Positions 43,174 to 54,004 of a stretch of DNA of 64,000 nt are shown here, piece after piece. Source of the DNA: Myxococcus eversor (GTDB taxonomy: Bacteria > Myxococcota > Myxococcia > Myxococcales > Myxococcaceae); NCBI RefSeq assembly GCF_010894455.1, contig NZ_JAAIXY010000003.1, forward strand, positions 186,001 to 250,000, in the 5' to 3' direction. The notes below the pieces were generated by a model. The model was not told where the DNA came from, ran no database searches, and was given only the letters and a program-made list of their open reading frames with translations. The first letter of the stretch is position 1, and each line of letters begins with the position of its first letter. The position numbers and the translations under genes are program-made.

Positions 43174-45090
43174 ATGCTGGGACGGTGGCTCAAGCAACGA
43201 TGCGGAGGGATGACCGTGATTGTCGGACTGGCGACGCAAGCCCTCGCGGGTGCACCTTCCCAGACACCCGCGCGGGTCGGCCCCGTGCTGGTCAACGTGG
43301 AGGCCCGTGCCGGACAGGATTTGTCGGGTGCATGGCATTGGTCCGTGGACCCGTACCGGGATGGGCTCGCGGGCTTCCATGGCGCGGAGGCCGGGCCCGG
43401 GCACCGGCGCTATGACGATGTGGATGTCGATGTCCTCACGCGCGCGAACCCCATGGCGCTCTATGAGTACGACATGCAGCGCTCGCCCGTCGTCCACCTG
43501 CCCGGCTCGTGGATCTCCCACGACGAGACGATGCGCTACTACGACGGCCTCGTCTGGTATCAGCGGACGTTCACCGCGACCAAGGCCCCGGGACAGCGGG
43601 CGTTCCTGCGCTTCGGCGCCGCCGACTACGTGGCGCGCGTGTATTTGAATGGCAAGCCCGTGGGAACGCACGAGGGAGGCTTCACGCCCTTCGCGTTCGA
43701 GGTGACGTCGCTTTTGCGCACGGGAGAGAACCAGGTGACGGTGGGCGTCGACTCCGTCCGCTCCAACGACACCGTGCCGCCCACCGTCACGGATTGGGAG
43801 ACCTATGGCGGTATCACCCGGCCCGTGCGGCTGGTGCTGACACCCGCCACCTACATCGATGATGCGTGGGTGCGGCTGGGCGACGACGGACGGCTGCGCG
43901 CGACGGTGCGACTCCAGGGTGAAAAGGCCGGTGGCTCCGACGTGCGGGTGCACGTCCCCGCGCTCGCGTTGACGCTGAAGGGACGCACTGGCGCGGATGG
44001 GAGCTGGACGGGTGATGCGGTGGAGCCCTCGGCGCTGAAGCGCTGGAGTCCCGAGCAGCCCACGCTCTACGAGGTGGCGGTGGAGGCCGGTGAGGATCGG
44101 CTGGTGGACCGCATCGGCTTCCGGACGCTGGCGGTGAAGGGCCACGACATCCTGCTCAACGGCAAGCCGGTGTTCCTGCGCGGCATCAGCCTGCACGAAG
44201 AAGAGCTGGGCAAGCACCCCACGCGGGCCATGACTCCCGGCGCGGCGCGCGCGCTGCTCGGAGAGGTGAAGCACGGGCTCCATGGGAACTTCGTGCGGCT
44301 GGCCCACTATCCCCACGCGGAGGTGATGACTCGCATGGCGGATGAAATGGGGCTGCTCGTCTGGAGCGAGATTCCCGTCTACTGGCGCGTCAACTTCGCC
44401 CGGGGCGAGACGTTGGAGACGGCGCGGCGGATGCTCGCGGAGAACATCCTGAGGGACCGCAACCGCGCCTCCATCGCCTTCTGGAGCGTGGCCAACGAGA
44501 CGCCGGTGAGCGACGCGCGCAATGCCTTCCTGGCGCGACTGGCGGCGGATGCCCGGGCGCTCGACGACACGCGACTGGTGACCGCGGCGCTGCTCATCGA
44601 CCGTGTCCAGGAGAAGGGCCAGTCGGTGATGGTGGTGAAGGACCCGCTGGTGAGCCACCTCGACGTCGCGGCGGTGAACACCTACAACGGCTGGTACTCC
44701 GACGACGCGCTGGCGGACCTTCCGGGCATCGGCTGGCGCAACGACACGGGCAAGCCGCTCATCTTCTCCGAGTTCGGAGCCGACGCGCAGGCGGGATTCC
44801 ATGAGCCTGGGTTGAAGCGGAAGTTCTCCGAGGAGTTCCAGGCCGAGTACCACCGGCAGACGCTCGCGATGAGCGAGAAGGTGCCCTCACTGCGCGGCCT
44901 GTCGCCCTGGGTGCTGAAGGATTTCCGCTCGCCGCGGAGACAACACCCCGTCTACCAGCAGGGGTGGAATCGCAAGGGGCTGCTCTCGGAGACGGGCCAG
45001 CGCAAGCTGGCCTTCGACGTCCTCGCCGAGCACTACCGCAAGTTGGAGGCACGACAGGCCCAGGCCGAACAGGCGCGCACCACGCCCTGA
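43174..45090 (+). CDS. Glycoside hydrolase family 2 (beta-glucuronidase/galactosidase-like)
   Basis: 638 aa. ATG 43174 is preferred over ATG 43168 because GGAG at 43163-43166 is then correctly spaced. Signal peptide MTVIVGLATQALAGA. Three GH2 domains: a jelly-roll sugar-binding domain (SWISHDETMRYYDGLVWYQR), an Ig-like sandwich, and a TIM barrel with catalytic acid Glu442 (WSVANETP) and nucleophile Glu533 (IFSEFGAD). It is exported and acts on a beta-linked sugar, possibly a glucuronide. Its last 170 bp recur at 45935. Confidence 0.9.
   Translation: MLGRWLKQRCGGMTVIVGLATQALAGAPSQTPARVGPVLVNVEARAGQDLSGAWHWSVDPYRDGLAGFHGAEAGPGHRRYDDVDVDVLTRANPMALYEYDMQRSPVVHLPGSWISHDETMRYYDGLVWYQRTFTATKAPGQRAFLRFGAADYVARVYLNGKPVGTHEGGFTPFAFEVTSLLRTGENQVTVGVDSVRSNDTVPPTVTDWETYGGITRPVRLVLTPATYIDDAWVRLGDDGRLRATVRLQGEKAGGSDVRVHVPALALTLKGRTGADGSWTGDAVEPSALKRWSPEQPTLYEVAVEAGEDRLVDRIGFRTLAVKGHDILLNGKPVFLRGISLHEEELGKHPTRAMTPGAARALLGEVKHGLHGNFVRLAHYPHAEVMTRMADEMGLLVWSEIPVYWRVNFARGETLETARRMLAENILRDRNRASIAFWSVANETPVSDARNAFLARLAADARALDDTRLVTAALLIDRVQEKGQSVMVVKDPLVSHLDVAAVNTYNGWYSDDALADLPGIGWRNDTGKPLIFSEFGADAQAGFHEPGLKRKFSEEFQAEYHRQTLAMSEKVPSLRGLSPWVLKDFRSPRRQHPVYQQGWNRKGLLSETGQRKLAFDVLAEHYRKLEARQAQAEQARTTP
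44908..45077 (+). repeat. GH2 3'-end direct repeat, copy A
   Basis: This 170-bp segment at the end of the GH2 gene matches 45935-46104 without gaps (offset 1027) and with only about six differences. The two copies flank an 857-bp segment holding an IS701-type remnant and a secreted Cys-rich protein gene. Confidence 0.88.
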
Positions 45091-45139
45091 CGCTGAAACG
45101 AGATGCTTTTGACCGAGGCCAGTGCCCATGAGCTCAGTC

Positions 45140-45345
45140 CTACAGCTGTAGTTCGCTCGGCGCCTCTCGGGTCCGGTAGTGACACTGCCTGGCAACGGCT
45201 TGGTATGGAAGGTTGGCCATGGCGCGCGCGGCAGCCAGGAAGACGTGTGCCACCAGGCACAACGTCATGTGTCGGTGCCGCGCAGTCCAGGTGCGCACCT
45301 CGTCGTCAGCCGAGGCGACTTCTTCCCTGATACAGGGGGGAGGGC
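45140..45345 (-). pseudogene. IS701-type transposase C-terminal remnant
   Basis: The minus strand reads DDEVRTWTARHRHMTLCLVA, then FLAAARAMANLPYQAVARQ, to a TAG at 45140-45142. This is the end of the DDE domain of IS701-family transposases (YEVRTWxxWHRHxTLxxLA). The frame breaks near 45345 and no N-terminal part, terminal repeats or target duplication was found. Base composition here is lower in GC than the neighbours. Confidence 0.65.
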
Positions 45346-45447
45346 GACTGCGCTCTCTCCCGAACGGCGACTATAGGATGAGAGCCGAACAAGAATCAGG
45401 ATGGATGGGCCCGCTGCCTTGGGCGACTGCTCCAGTCTCAATTATTG

Positions 45448-45780
45448 TTAGCGATTCAGCCCCCCCTTCACCTGACACTGGCCCCTAGAACAAGTGCCAG
45501 GGAAGGTTGGAAAGGGAGGGGCCGTGATAAAAGTATACTTACATGGCGAGCCGTCCGCGAGAGTGACCGTCTTCGTCATCCTTCCCTGGGCGTCAGAACA
45601 ACGAACATTGCTGCAAACCTCATAGTCCACCTTGTTGAAGTCTGGCTTGGCAGTCTGTCCGCTTCCACATGCTCTGTTCGCGGCTTGCTGCCACGCGGGG
45701 TCGACGAGTTCGTCTTCTGCGATGGCGGGGTAGGAGAGACCCAAGAAGAGGGTAGCGAGCAGCAATCGTCCTTTGAGCAT
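45448..45780 (-). CDS. Small secreted Cys-rich protein
   Basis: 110 aa. A clear signal peptide (LLLATLFLGLSYPAIAED) is followed by a mature part with six Cys: NRACGSG, VCSNVRCSD, GSPCKYTF, GTCSRGQCQ. They probably form disulfides. No family is recognised. GC content is lower than its surroundings, and it sits inside the 857-bp segment between the two GH2 3'-end copies, which suggests acquisition by insertion or recombination. Confidence 0.6.
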   Translation of the reverse strand: MLKGRLLLATLFLGLSYPAIAEDELVDPAWQQAANRACGSGQTAKPDFNKVDYEVCSNVRCSDAQGRMTKTVTLADGSPCKYTFITAPPFPTFPGTCSRGQCQVKGGLNR

Positions 45781-45934
45781 GCGACGGATGCTATTCTGGT
45801 CGGCTGGTCATTTCCTATCGGAGAAGCAGGCTGGCGAGATGGTAGCGATGGCTTGTGCATCGCCGCCCGAGGGCCGCGCTCGATGGACGATGCGACTCCT
45901 TGCGCGGAATGCGGTGCGCAGGGGCATGGTGCCG

Positions 45935-46104
45935 TGGGTGCTGAAGGATTTCCGCTCGCCGCGGAGACAACGTCCCGTCTACCAGCAGGGGTGGAATCGC
46001 AAGGGGCTGCTCTCGGAGACGGGCCAGCGCAAGCAGGCCTTCGACGTCCTCGCCGAGCACTACCGCGAGTTGGAGGCACGACAGGCCCAGGCCGAGCAGG
46101 CGCG
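45935..46104 (+). repeat. GH2 3'-end direct repeat, copy B (GH2 fragment)
   Basis: The frame encodes VPWVLKDFRSPRRQRPVYQQ and the rest of the GH2 C-terminus, but the sequence before it is unrelated to GH2. It is thus an orphan gene end. The reading frame continues about 30 codons beyond the repeat with no family resemblance. Confidence 0.85.
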
Positions 46105-46261
46105 TCCCCCTGACCGCGCCCACGCTGTCGCGGTCCGTGTGCAGCGCGCTGCACACCTTGCGCATGAAGCCGCATCATCGCTCCTCGTGGCTTGATGGGG
46201 CATGAGGCTTGCTCTGCGTGCCCCTCGTGGCTGGCCGGCGCCACGTGTGGGTACGGACTTC

Positions 46262-46807
46262 ATGAACAGGCATCTGTGTGGCTTCGTGGTGCTCGCTGCA
46301 TTGGTTCTCTCACCGGGTGTCGTCAGCGCGAAACCCCGTCCCTTCGACTTCCCTGTGAGAGAACGTTCCGCGCGGCTGCGGGACACTCGCATGTCCCAGC
46401 GGTACGCCCTGCTGAGGTTCCACGGCGTTCGAGGACTCGACACCAGCACCAGCGACACCTCGGACGAGACCTCCACGTCTCCGGTAGCCCTGGGCCTGGC
46501 ACTGGTCGTCGCCGGAGGTGGGCTCATCGGTGCCACCTACCTGTGCCTCAATGGCCATGACAGGTGCGGATACATGCTGCTCCTGGCCCCCCTGGCCGGG
46601 ATTGTGGTCCTGGCGACGTTTGGCTCTGGCGACACGCAGCCGACATGCGACGAGTGGGACGACGACTGTGCCATCGAATCGGAGTGGACCCGGCGGCCGC
46701 GCGCAGCCGCGAGGATGCCCAGGAGCCTCACGCTTCCCCTGGGCCTCGCGCCCACGCTGAACGTCGTCCAGGACAGGGCCTCGTTCGGACTCGGCGGTCG
46801 CTTCTGA
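46262..46807 (+). CDS. Hypothetical exported membrane protein
   Basis: 181 aa from ATG 46262 (MNRHLCGFVV), where a signal peptide ending VVSAKP begins. Two further hydrophobic helices lie in the middle (LGLALVVAGGGLIGATYLCL and LLLAPLAGIVVLATFG), separated by a short loop with two Cys. The C-terminal 50 residues are basic then polar. No family is recognised. It converges with the propeller lipoprotein gene (19 bp between stops). Confidence 0.6.
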   Translation: MNRHLCGFVVLAALVLSPGVVSAKPRPFDFPVRERSARLRDTRMSQRYALLRFHGVRGLDTSTSDTSDETSTSPVALGLALVVAGGGLIGATYLCLNGHDRCGYMLLLAPLAGIVVLATFGSGDTQPTCDEWDDDCAIESEWTRRPRAAARMPRSLTLPLGLAPTLNVVQDRASFGLGGRF

Positions 46808-46826
46808 CGCGAGGAGGCGCCGCGCG

Positions 46827-48191
46827 CTACTGGGGCCGCAGTCGCTGGATGGATTGCTTCGCGCTGAACGGCGTCGACGACGTATCGACGTCCACGTTCC
46901 CCGTGAGGGAGACCTCGCCCGTGGGGTGGTACGTCAGCTCCGATGCGACGCCGTGGAAGGGCCCGAGCCCCACGCCCCAGAGTCGACTTCCCGTCGGGGA
47001 GTAGAGCCCGAGGACTCCATCCGTTCCGCCGAACTGGACCTCGGGCGGCGGGCAGGTGGCGTCGCACGCGCCCAGCACCGCGATGCCAAGCGGGCCCGTG
47101 GAGACGTCCTTCACCCAGCCCCCGAGCAGCGTCATCCAGCGCTCCTCTCCGGTGAGCGAGTACACGGCGATGTTGCCACGTCCCCAGATGCCTCCCGGGT
47201 AGTCCTGTCCCTTGAAGCGCATGGTCCCCGAATAGCTGCCCACCGCGACGATGTCGTCCCCGAGCGCGGCGACGGAGTGGAAGCCGCCAGTGGCCTCGGG
47301 GTACTCGTGGAACCAGCGGTGCGGACCGTTCCGGGCGAACTTGGACACGAAGGCCACCCGGTCCGGACCGCGGTTGAAGACATAGCGCCACCCCACGACG
47401 ACGATGCCATCGTCCGAGGAGGTCTTCAGGTCCATGACCTCCACGCGGTCGCCCTTGCCACCTATCGCGCGGTCGAAGACGTAGTCGCCATTCGCGTCGA
47501 ACTTCGCGATGTAGCCCTGCCACCCTGGGACATCCAGCAGCCACCGGACACCACCACCCACGTTGCAGTTCAGGCCCACCTGCCCTCCGAGCCACACCGC
47601 GCCCTGCGAGTCGACCGCGACGGCGCGGATGCCCAGCTCGTCACACAGGGCGTTCTTCCACAGCAGCGTCCCCGCTGGAGAGAACTTCGCCACGAATGAG
47701 CGCTTGCCCAGCGCGCCATCGCCCAGGTCCATCGTCTCCGGTGCGTGGCCCGCCAGGAGGATGTTGTCGGAGGCATCCACCACCAGGTCCGGGAACGAAT
47801 AGAAGTCGGATTCGGCCGGCTGGAGCTGCGCCACGGGCCACGCGAAGACCTTGCGCCAGAGTTCCTGCCCGGAGGGGTTCAGCTTGAGCAACTCCAGCGT
47901 GCGCTCGGAGCCGTTTCGCCAGTAGCTCGCCAGGGTGAGCACGTTGCCCGCGCTGTCCCGTGCGATGCGCGAGGAGCGCGTGTTGCCGCGATAGATGAGG
48001 CCCGGGTCCAGCACCTGCCACGCGCGCACGCTCGGCGGACCCACGGCCTCCTGGGATGCCATGGGGCGGCCCACGTCGTCTCCGTGCGTTTCGGGCGCCA
48101 CGCCCTCCTCGGGTTGCCCGCAGCCCGAGAGCACCACCCAGCCCAGCAGGACCACACCGAGCGTGACTGTCTTCGTCCGCAATCTCCGCAT
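46827..48191 (-). CDS. Beta-propeller-like lipoprotein
   Basis: 454 aa from ATG 48191. Lipobox VVLSGC. The body consists of repeated units of about 50 residues with patterns such as DLGDGALGKRSFVAKFSPAG and GNVLTLASYW, resembling SBBP/NHL-type propeller blades common in myxobacterial lipoproteins. It has no catalytic motif and is probably an adhesion or ligand-binding scaffold on the outer membrane. A second such gene occurs at 57918-59312. Confidence 0.78.
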   Translation of the reverse strand: MRRLRTKTVTLGVVLLGWVVLSGCGQPEEGVAPETHGDDVGRPMASQEAVGPPSVRAWQVLDPGLIYRGNTRSSRIARDSAGNVLTLASYWRNGSERTLELLKLNPSGQELWRKVFAWPVAQLQPAESDFYSFPDLVVDASDNILLAGHAPETMDLGDGALGKRSFVAKFSPAGTLLWKNALCDELGIRAVAVDSQGAVWLGGQVGLNCNVGGGVRWLLDVPGWQGYIAKFDANGDYVFDRAIGGKGDRVEVMDLKTSSDDGIVVVGWRYVFNRGPDRVAFVSKFARNGPHRWFHEYPEATGGFHSVAALGDDIVAVGSYSGTMRFKGQDYPGGIWGRGNIAVYSLTGEERWMTLLGGWVKDVSTGPLGIAVLGACDATCPPPEVQFGGTDGVLGLYSPTGSRLWGVGLGPFHGVASELTYHPTGEVSLTGNVDVDTSSTPFSAKQSIQRLRPQ

Positions 48192-48707
48192 CACCTGACT
48201 CCTCTTCCGTACACGGGGGCACAGCCCAGGCGCTTGCTCAACGAAAGCGCTCCACGGAGTTGTGAGGCACACGCCAGGAAACAACCCCCAGGCCTGGGTT
48301 CACACGGCGGGTTGTTCAATCCCAAGCGTCGCCGAGCGCTGAAGCATCACCAGACATGCTGGCCACGGAGGCACATGCGGATGCCTGCGGGCCACGCGCA
48401 GGCCCGCCGCCCCCTCAGCGGTCCCTCGATATCGAGAGGCCTCCGGATGCCGCTGTTCTCCGGCCTCGGTCCGCCTGTGTCTCCTGGCTCCAGTTCGTCG
48501 AAGCGTCGGCACGCGACCGTGCTCCCATCGAACGGTCCCCGTGAAGCCCTCCGCCACACCGGACAGGCGAGCAACCATTCTGTCCATCATGCGGACAGCA
48601 CTGTGCGGCTCATGGTGGTATCCAGCGGATTCGACCCGAGGAGGAGTGATGTCGGTGGACACACACGAAGCCGAGCTCTTCGACCCGGGGGTGATGGAGA
48701 CCCCGAG
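48192..48707. other. Divergent intergenic region with a short coupled ORF
   Basis: This 516-bp gap separates the propeller lipoprotein from nagA. Apart from the 20-codon frame at 48649-48711, I see no recognisable gene, IS or RNA. Palindromic CGATATCG-type sequence near 48430 is isolated and short. Confidence 0.5.
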
Positions 48708-48711
48708 ATGA
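48649..48711 (+). CDS. Possible leader peptide coupled to nagA
   Basis: A 20-codon frame (MSVDTHEAELFDPGVMETPR) begins after a very strong ribosome site (GAGGAGGAG, four or so bases before ATG). It ends in TGA overlapping the nagA ATG (ATGA at 48708-48711). Coupling through a leader, or the remnant of a lost upstream gene of a nag operon, are the two likely explanations. Confidence 0.5.
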   Translation: MSVDTHEAELFDPGVMETPR

Positions 48712-49871
48712 CGCAGGTCCTGCTGGGCGCCCGCGTATTCACCGGGGAGGGCGTTCTCGACGGGCACGCGGTGGTGCTGGACGACGAGCGCATCGTCGCG
48801 GTGGTCCCGCGTCAGGACGCCCCCGTGGGCATCACCCCGCGCACGCTGCCCTCGGACACCCTGCTCGCCCCTGGCTTCATCGACCTCCAGGTCAACGGCG
48901 CGGGCGGCGTCCTGTTCAACGAGTCCCCCACCGTCGACGCCGCGCTCGCCATCGCCGCGACGATGCGGCGCACGGGCACCACCGGCCTGCTCCCCACCTT
49001 CATCACCGACACACCCGACCTCACCACGCGCGCCTGCGCGGCCGCATCCGAGGCCATGGCCCGTCCCGGTGGCGGAGTGCTCGGCATCCACCTGGAAGGC
49101 CCCTTCATCAGCCCCGAGCGCCCCGGCGTTCACGCGCCGCGCTACATCCGCCAGCCGGAGCCGAGCGACCTCGAGTCCCTCACCGCGCTCGCGGCACAGC
49201 TGTCCTGCGCGGGCGGACGACTGCTGATGACGCTGGCGCCGGAGTGCGTGGAGGACGCCATCCTGCGACGCCTCAGTGACGCCGGCGCGGTCCTCTTCGC
49301 GGGCCACACCACGGCGAGCTTCGAGCGCGCCATGGAGTCCGTCGCGGCCGGCGTGCGCGGCTTCACCCACCTGTTCAACGCGATGCCTCCGGTGCTGGGC
49401 CGCCAACCCGGACCCGTCCAGGCGGGCTTCAGCGCGGACGAGGCGTGGTGCAGCGTCATCGTCGACGGCCACCACGTCCACCCCGCGAACCTTCGCCAGC
49501 TCTTGAAGGCCAAGCCCCCCGGCAAGGTGATTCTCGTCACGGACGCGATGCCACCCGTGGGAACCCAAGAGTCCACCTTCACCCTGTACGGCCTCACCAT
49601 CCTGCGCCGGGACGGCCGGCTCGTGACGGAGGACGGAACGCTGGCGGGCGCGGACATCGATATGTCAGCGGCGGTGCGCAACTGCCTCCGCCTGCTCGGC
49701 CTCCCGCTGGAGGAAGCCCTGCGCATGGCGTCCCTCTACCCCGCCCAGGCGCTCGGGTTGGAGGGGCGACTGGGCAGGCTCGCCGCCGGATACCGCGCGG
49801 ACCTCACCCTGCTGCGCGAGGACCTCTCCGTGCAGGCCACGTGGGTGGGTGGAAACGAACAGTGGCACTGA
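48708..49871 (+). CDS. nagA: N-acetylglucosamine-6-phosphate deacetylase
   Basis: 387 aa from ATG 48708; the longer open frame upstream is not coding. Amidohydrolase features: APGFIDLQVNGAGG near residue 60, GIHLEGPFISPERPG with the metal-site Glu, FAGHTTASF, HLFNAMPPVLGR and VILVTDAMPP (catalytic Asp). NagA deacetylates GlcNAc-6-P for entry into amino-sugar catabolism. It precedes the chitinase, so external chitin breakdown and internal GlcNAc use are adjacent. Confidence 0.92.
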   Translation: MTQVLLGARVFTGEGVLDGHAVVLDDERIVAVVPRQDAPVGITPRTLPSDTLLAPGFIDLQVNGAGGVLFNESPTVDAALAIAATMRRTGTTGLLPTFITDTPDLTTRACAAASEAMARPGGGVLGIHLEGPFISPERPGVHAPRYIRQPEPSDLESLTALAAQLSCAGGRLLMTLAPECVEDAILRRLSDAGAVLFAGHTTASFERAMESVAAGVRGFTHLFNAMPPVLGRQPGPVQAGFSADEAWCSVIVDGHHVHPANLRQLLKAKPPGKVILVTDAMPPVGTQESTFTLYGLTILRRDGRLVTEDGTLAGADIDMSAAVRNCLRLLGLPLEEALRMASLYPAQALGLEGRLGRLAAGYRADLTLLREDLSVQATWVGGNEQWH

Positions 49872-50077
49872 GGCCATACAGGCCTTGCTTCCGGTGAGCG
49901 CGTGTTCTTCCATCCACACCGTCCACCGCAAAGCCTCACACCGATTTCTCCTCGGAATGCCGCGAGGCATTAACCCGGAATAATAGGTCCAAGCCTCCTT
50001 CCTGGAAACGGGTTCCCGAGCCAACCACGCGTGGACGACGCGTGGTGCGCCCTGGGCTCGCACCGAGGAGAGCAAGC

Positions 50078-52105
<2,028 letters not shown>

Positions 52106-52197
52106 GCACGTGATGTGATTGCCCGCTTCCAGGGGATGGGACACCTTGTCCGGTGTCTCGTCACCCTGGGGGTGGGCAGCGGCACTGTCTTCGCGGC

Positions 52198-53268
52198 TCA
52201 TCGCAGCCTGCGACACGCGGAGGTCTTCACCGCCAGGTGCACGCGGACTCCCGGAGCCACGCCCAGCTCACGCACCGAGGCCTCCGTGAGTCGCACCACC
52301 CACCGCGTTCCCGCGATGTCCACCGTGGCCGCGGCCTCCCCTGCCCCCACGCGCTCCACACCCACCACGTTGCCCGCGAGCACGTTGCGCGCTGACACTC
52401 CCGACAGCGGTCCCATGGACAGGAGGATGTCCTCGGCCGGCACCGCGTAGGCCGCGCGCGTGCCTGGCGGGAGTTCCGGCGCGTCGGGGACCCAGAGCGA
52501 CAGACCCTCTGTCACTCGCAACCGGGTGCCACCCTCGGGCACTCGTTCCAGCGCGCCTTCGAGGATGTTCTCCTCGCCCTCGGCTTCAGAGGCCAGCAGT
52601 CCGCGTGCGGAGGCACCCAGCACCTCGGACGCGGGCCCCGCCGCGCGCACGCGCCCGTCTTCCAACAGCAGGGCTTCCTTCGCCAGCACCCGCGCCTCGC
52701 CAAGCTGGTGCGTCACGTAGAGCATCGGCACGCGTGCTTCGTCCCGCACGCGCAAGAGGTACGGCAGCACGCGCTCCTTCAGCGTCACGTCCAGCGCGGC
52801 CAGCGGCTCGTCGAGCAACAGCAGTGCCGGGTCCGTGGCCAGCGCTCGCGCCAACGCCACGCGCTGCTTCTCGCCGCCCGACAGCGTGGCCGGATAGCGG
52901 TGCAACATGGGCCCCAGTTCCAGCAGCGCCACGGCTTCGTCGACGCGCGACGGCCGGCCCGCGCGCGCGCCATAGCGCACGTTCTGTTCCGCTGTGAGGT
53001 GGGGAAAGAGCAGCGCGTCCTGCGGCACGTACCCCATGCGCCGAGCCTCCGGCGCCAGGTCCACGCGTGCCGCGCTGTCCAACAGCACGCGCCCTCCCAC
53101 CACGACTCGCCCGCGCGCGCCGCGTCGAAGCCCCGCGAGCACCTCCAGCAGCGACGTCTTCCCCGAGCCCGAGCGGCCCATCACCGCCACCGACGCGCCC
53201 TCCAGCCGCACGTCCACCTCCAGCGCGAAGCGCGCCAGCGGCAAGCTCACGGACACCTCCAGGCTCAA
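52198..53268 (-). CDS. modC: Molybdate ABC transporter ATP-binding protein
   Basis: 356 aa from TTG 53268; this TTG overlaps the stop of a duplicated modB end. A longer frame to 53292 and a shorter GTG at 53250 with GGAGG upstream are alternatives. Walker A MGRSGSGKTSLLE, signature LSGGEKQRVALA, Walker B LLLLDEPLAALD and a C-terminal TOBE domain for oxyanion binding. It energises molybdate uptake with ModB. Confidence 0.9.
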   Translation of the reverse strand: MSLEVSVSLPLARFALEVDVRLEGASVAVMGRSGSGKTSLLEVLAGLRRGARGRVVVGGRVLLDSAARVDLAPEARRMGYVPQDALLFPHLTAEQNVRYGARAGRPSRVDEAVALLELGPMLHRYPATLSGGEKQRVALARALATDPALLLLDEPLAALDVTLKERVLPYLLRVRDEARVPMLYVTHQLGEARVLAKEALLLEDGRVRAAGPASEVLGASARGLLASEAEGEENILEGALERVPEGGTRLRVTEGLSLWVPDAPELPPGTRAAYAVPAEDILLSMGPLSGVSARNVLAGNVVGVERVGAGEAAATVDIAGTRWVVRLTEASVRELGVAPGVRVHLAVKTSACRRLR

Positions 53269-53365
53269 GCGCGCACCCGCCGTCCCCGCCAACGCGTCAG
53301 CCCCAAGCTCACGGACACCTCCAGGCTCAAGCGCGCACCCGCCGTCCCCGCCAGCGCGTCAGCCC
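53242..53365. repeat. Tandem duplication at the modB-modC junction (62 bp)
   Basis: 53242-53303 and 53304-53365 are direct repeats with one mismatch. Each contains the modB end and a TTGA start/stop overlap. The copy nearer modB supplies its stop; the other supplies the modC TTG. Between them runs a 21-residue frame from TTG 53330 to the TGA at 53265-53267. Confidence 0.9.
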
Positions 53366-54004
53366 TTCCGTGGCGTACACCGCCACGAAGGCCAGCAACG
53401 CCGCGATGCCCGCCAACTGGAGCGCTCGCGCGTCCTGCCCCAACTGCGTGTGCTGGAAGATGGCGAGCGACAGCGTCTGCGTGCGTCCGGGAATGTTCCC
53501 CGCCACCAGCACCGTCGCGCCGAACTCGCCCAGCGCGCGGGAGAACGCCAGGAGCGCGCCCACCGCCACGCCGCGCCACGCCAGGGGCAGCGTCACCCGG
53601 AAGAACGCTCGCGCCGGCGTGTCCCCCAGCGTACGCGCCACCGCCACCAGCCTTGGGTCCACCTCCTCGAAGCCCGAACGCGCCGAGCGCACCAACAAGG
53701 GAAATGCCATCACCGCGCTGGCCAGCACCACCGCCCCAGGCGTGAAGACCACCTCCACGCCCACCGCATCCAGTATCCGCCCCAGCGGACCATTGCGGCC
53801 CAACAACTCCAGCAGCACCAGGCCCACCGCCGTCGGCGGCAGCACCAACGGCAGCGCGAGCACCGTGTCCACGAAGCCCCGCCCTGGTCCTCGCCAGCGC
53901 GCCAGCGCGTACGCCGCGGCCACTCCAGGCGGGAGGATGATGAGCGTGGCCACCACCGCCACCTTCACCGTGAACAGCACCAGCCCCGTCGTGTCGTCGG
54001 TCAC
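53327..54004 (-). CDS. modB: Molybdate ABC transporter permease
   Basis: 225 aa from GTG 54004, which overlaps the modA stop (GTGA). Five or so membrane helices; the EAA-type loop for ModC contact is FSRALGEFGATVLVAGNIPG. The start was chosen by this overlap, because the longer open frame upstream lies within modA on another frame. The C-terminus (TRWRGRRVRA) sits in the duplicated segment at the modB-modC boundary. Confidence 0.92.
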   Translation of the reverse strand: MTDDTTGLVLFTVKVAVVATLIILPPGVAAAYALARWRGPGRGFVDTVLALPLVLPPTAVGLVLLELLGRNGPLGRILDAVGVEVVFTPGAVVLASAVMAFPLLVRSARSGFEEVDPRLVAVARTLGDTPARAFFRVTLPLAWRGVAVGALLAFSRALGEFGATVLVAGNIPGRTQTLSLAIFQHTQLGQDARALQLAGIAALLAFVAVYATEGLTRWRGRRVRA

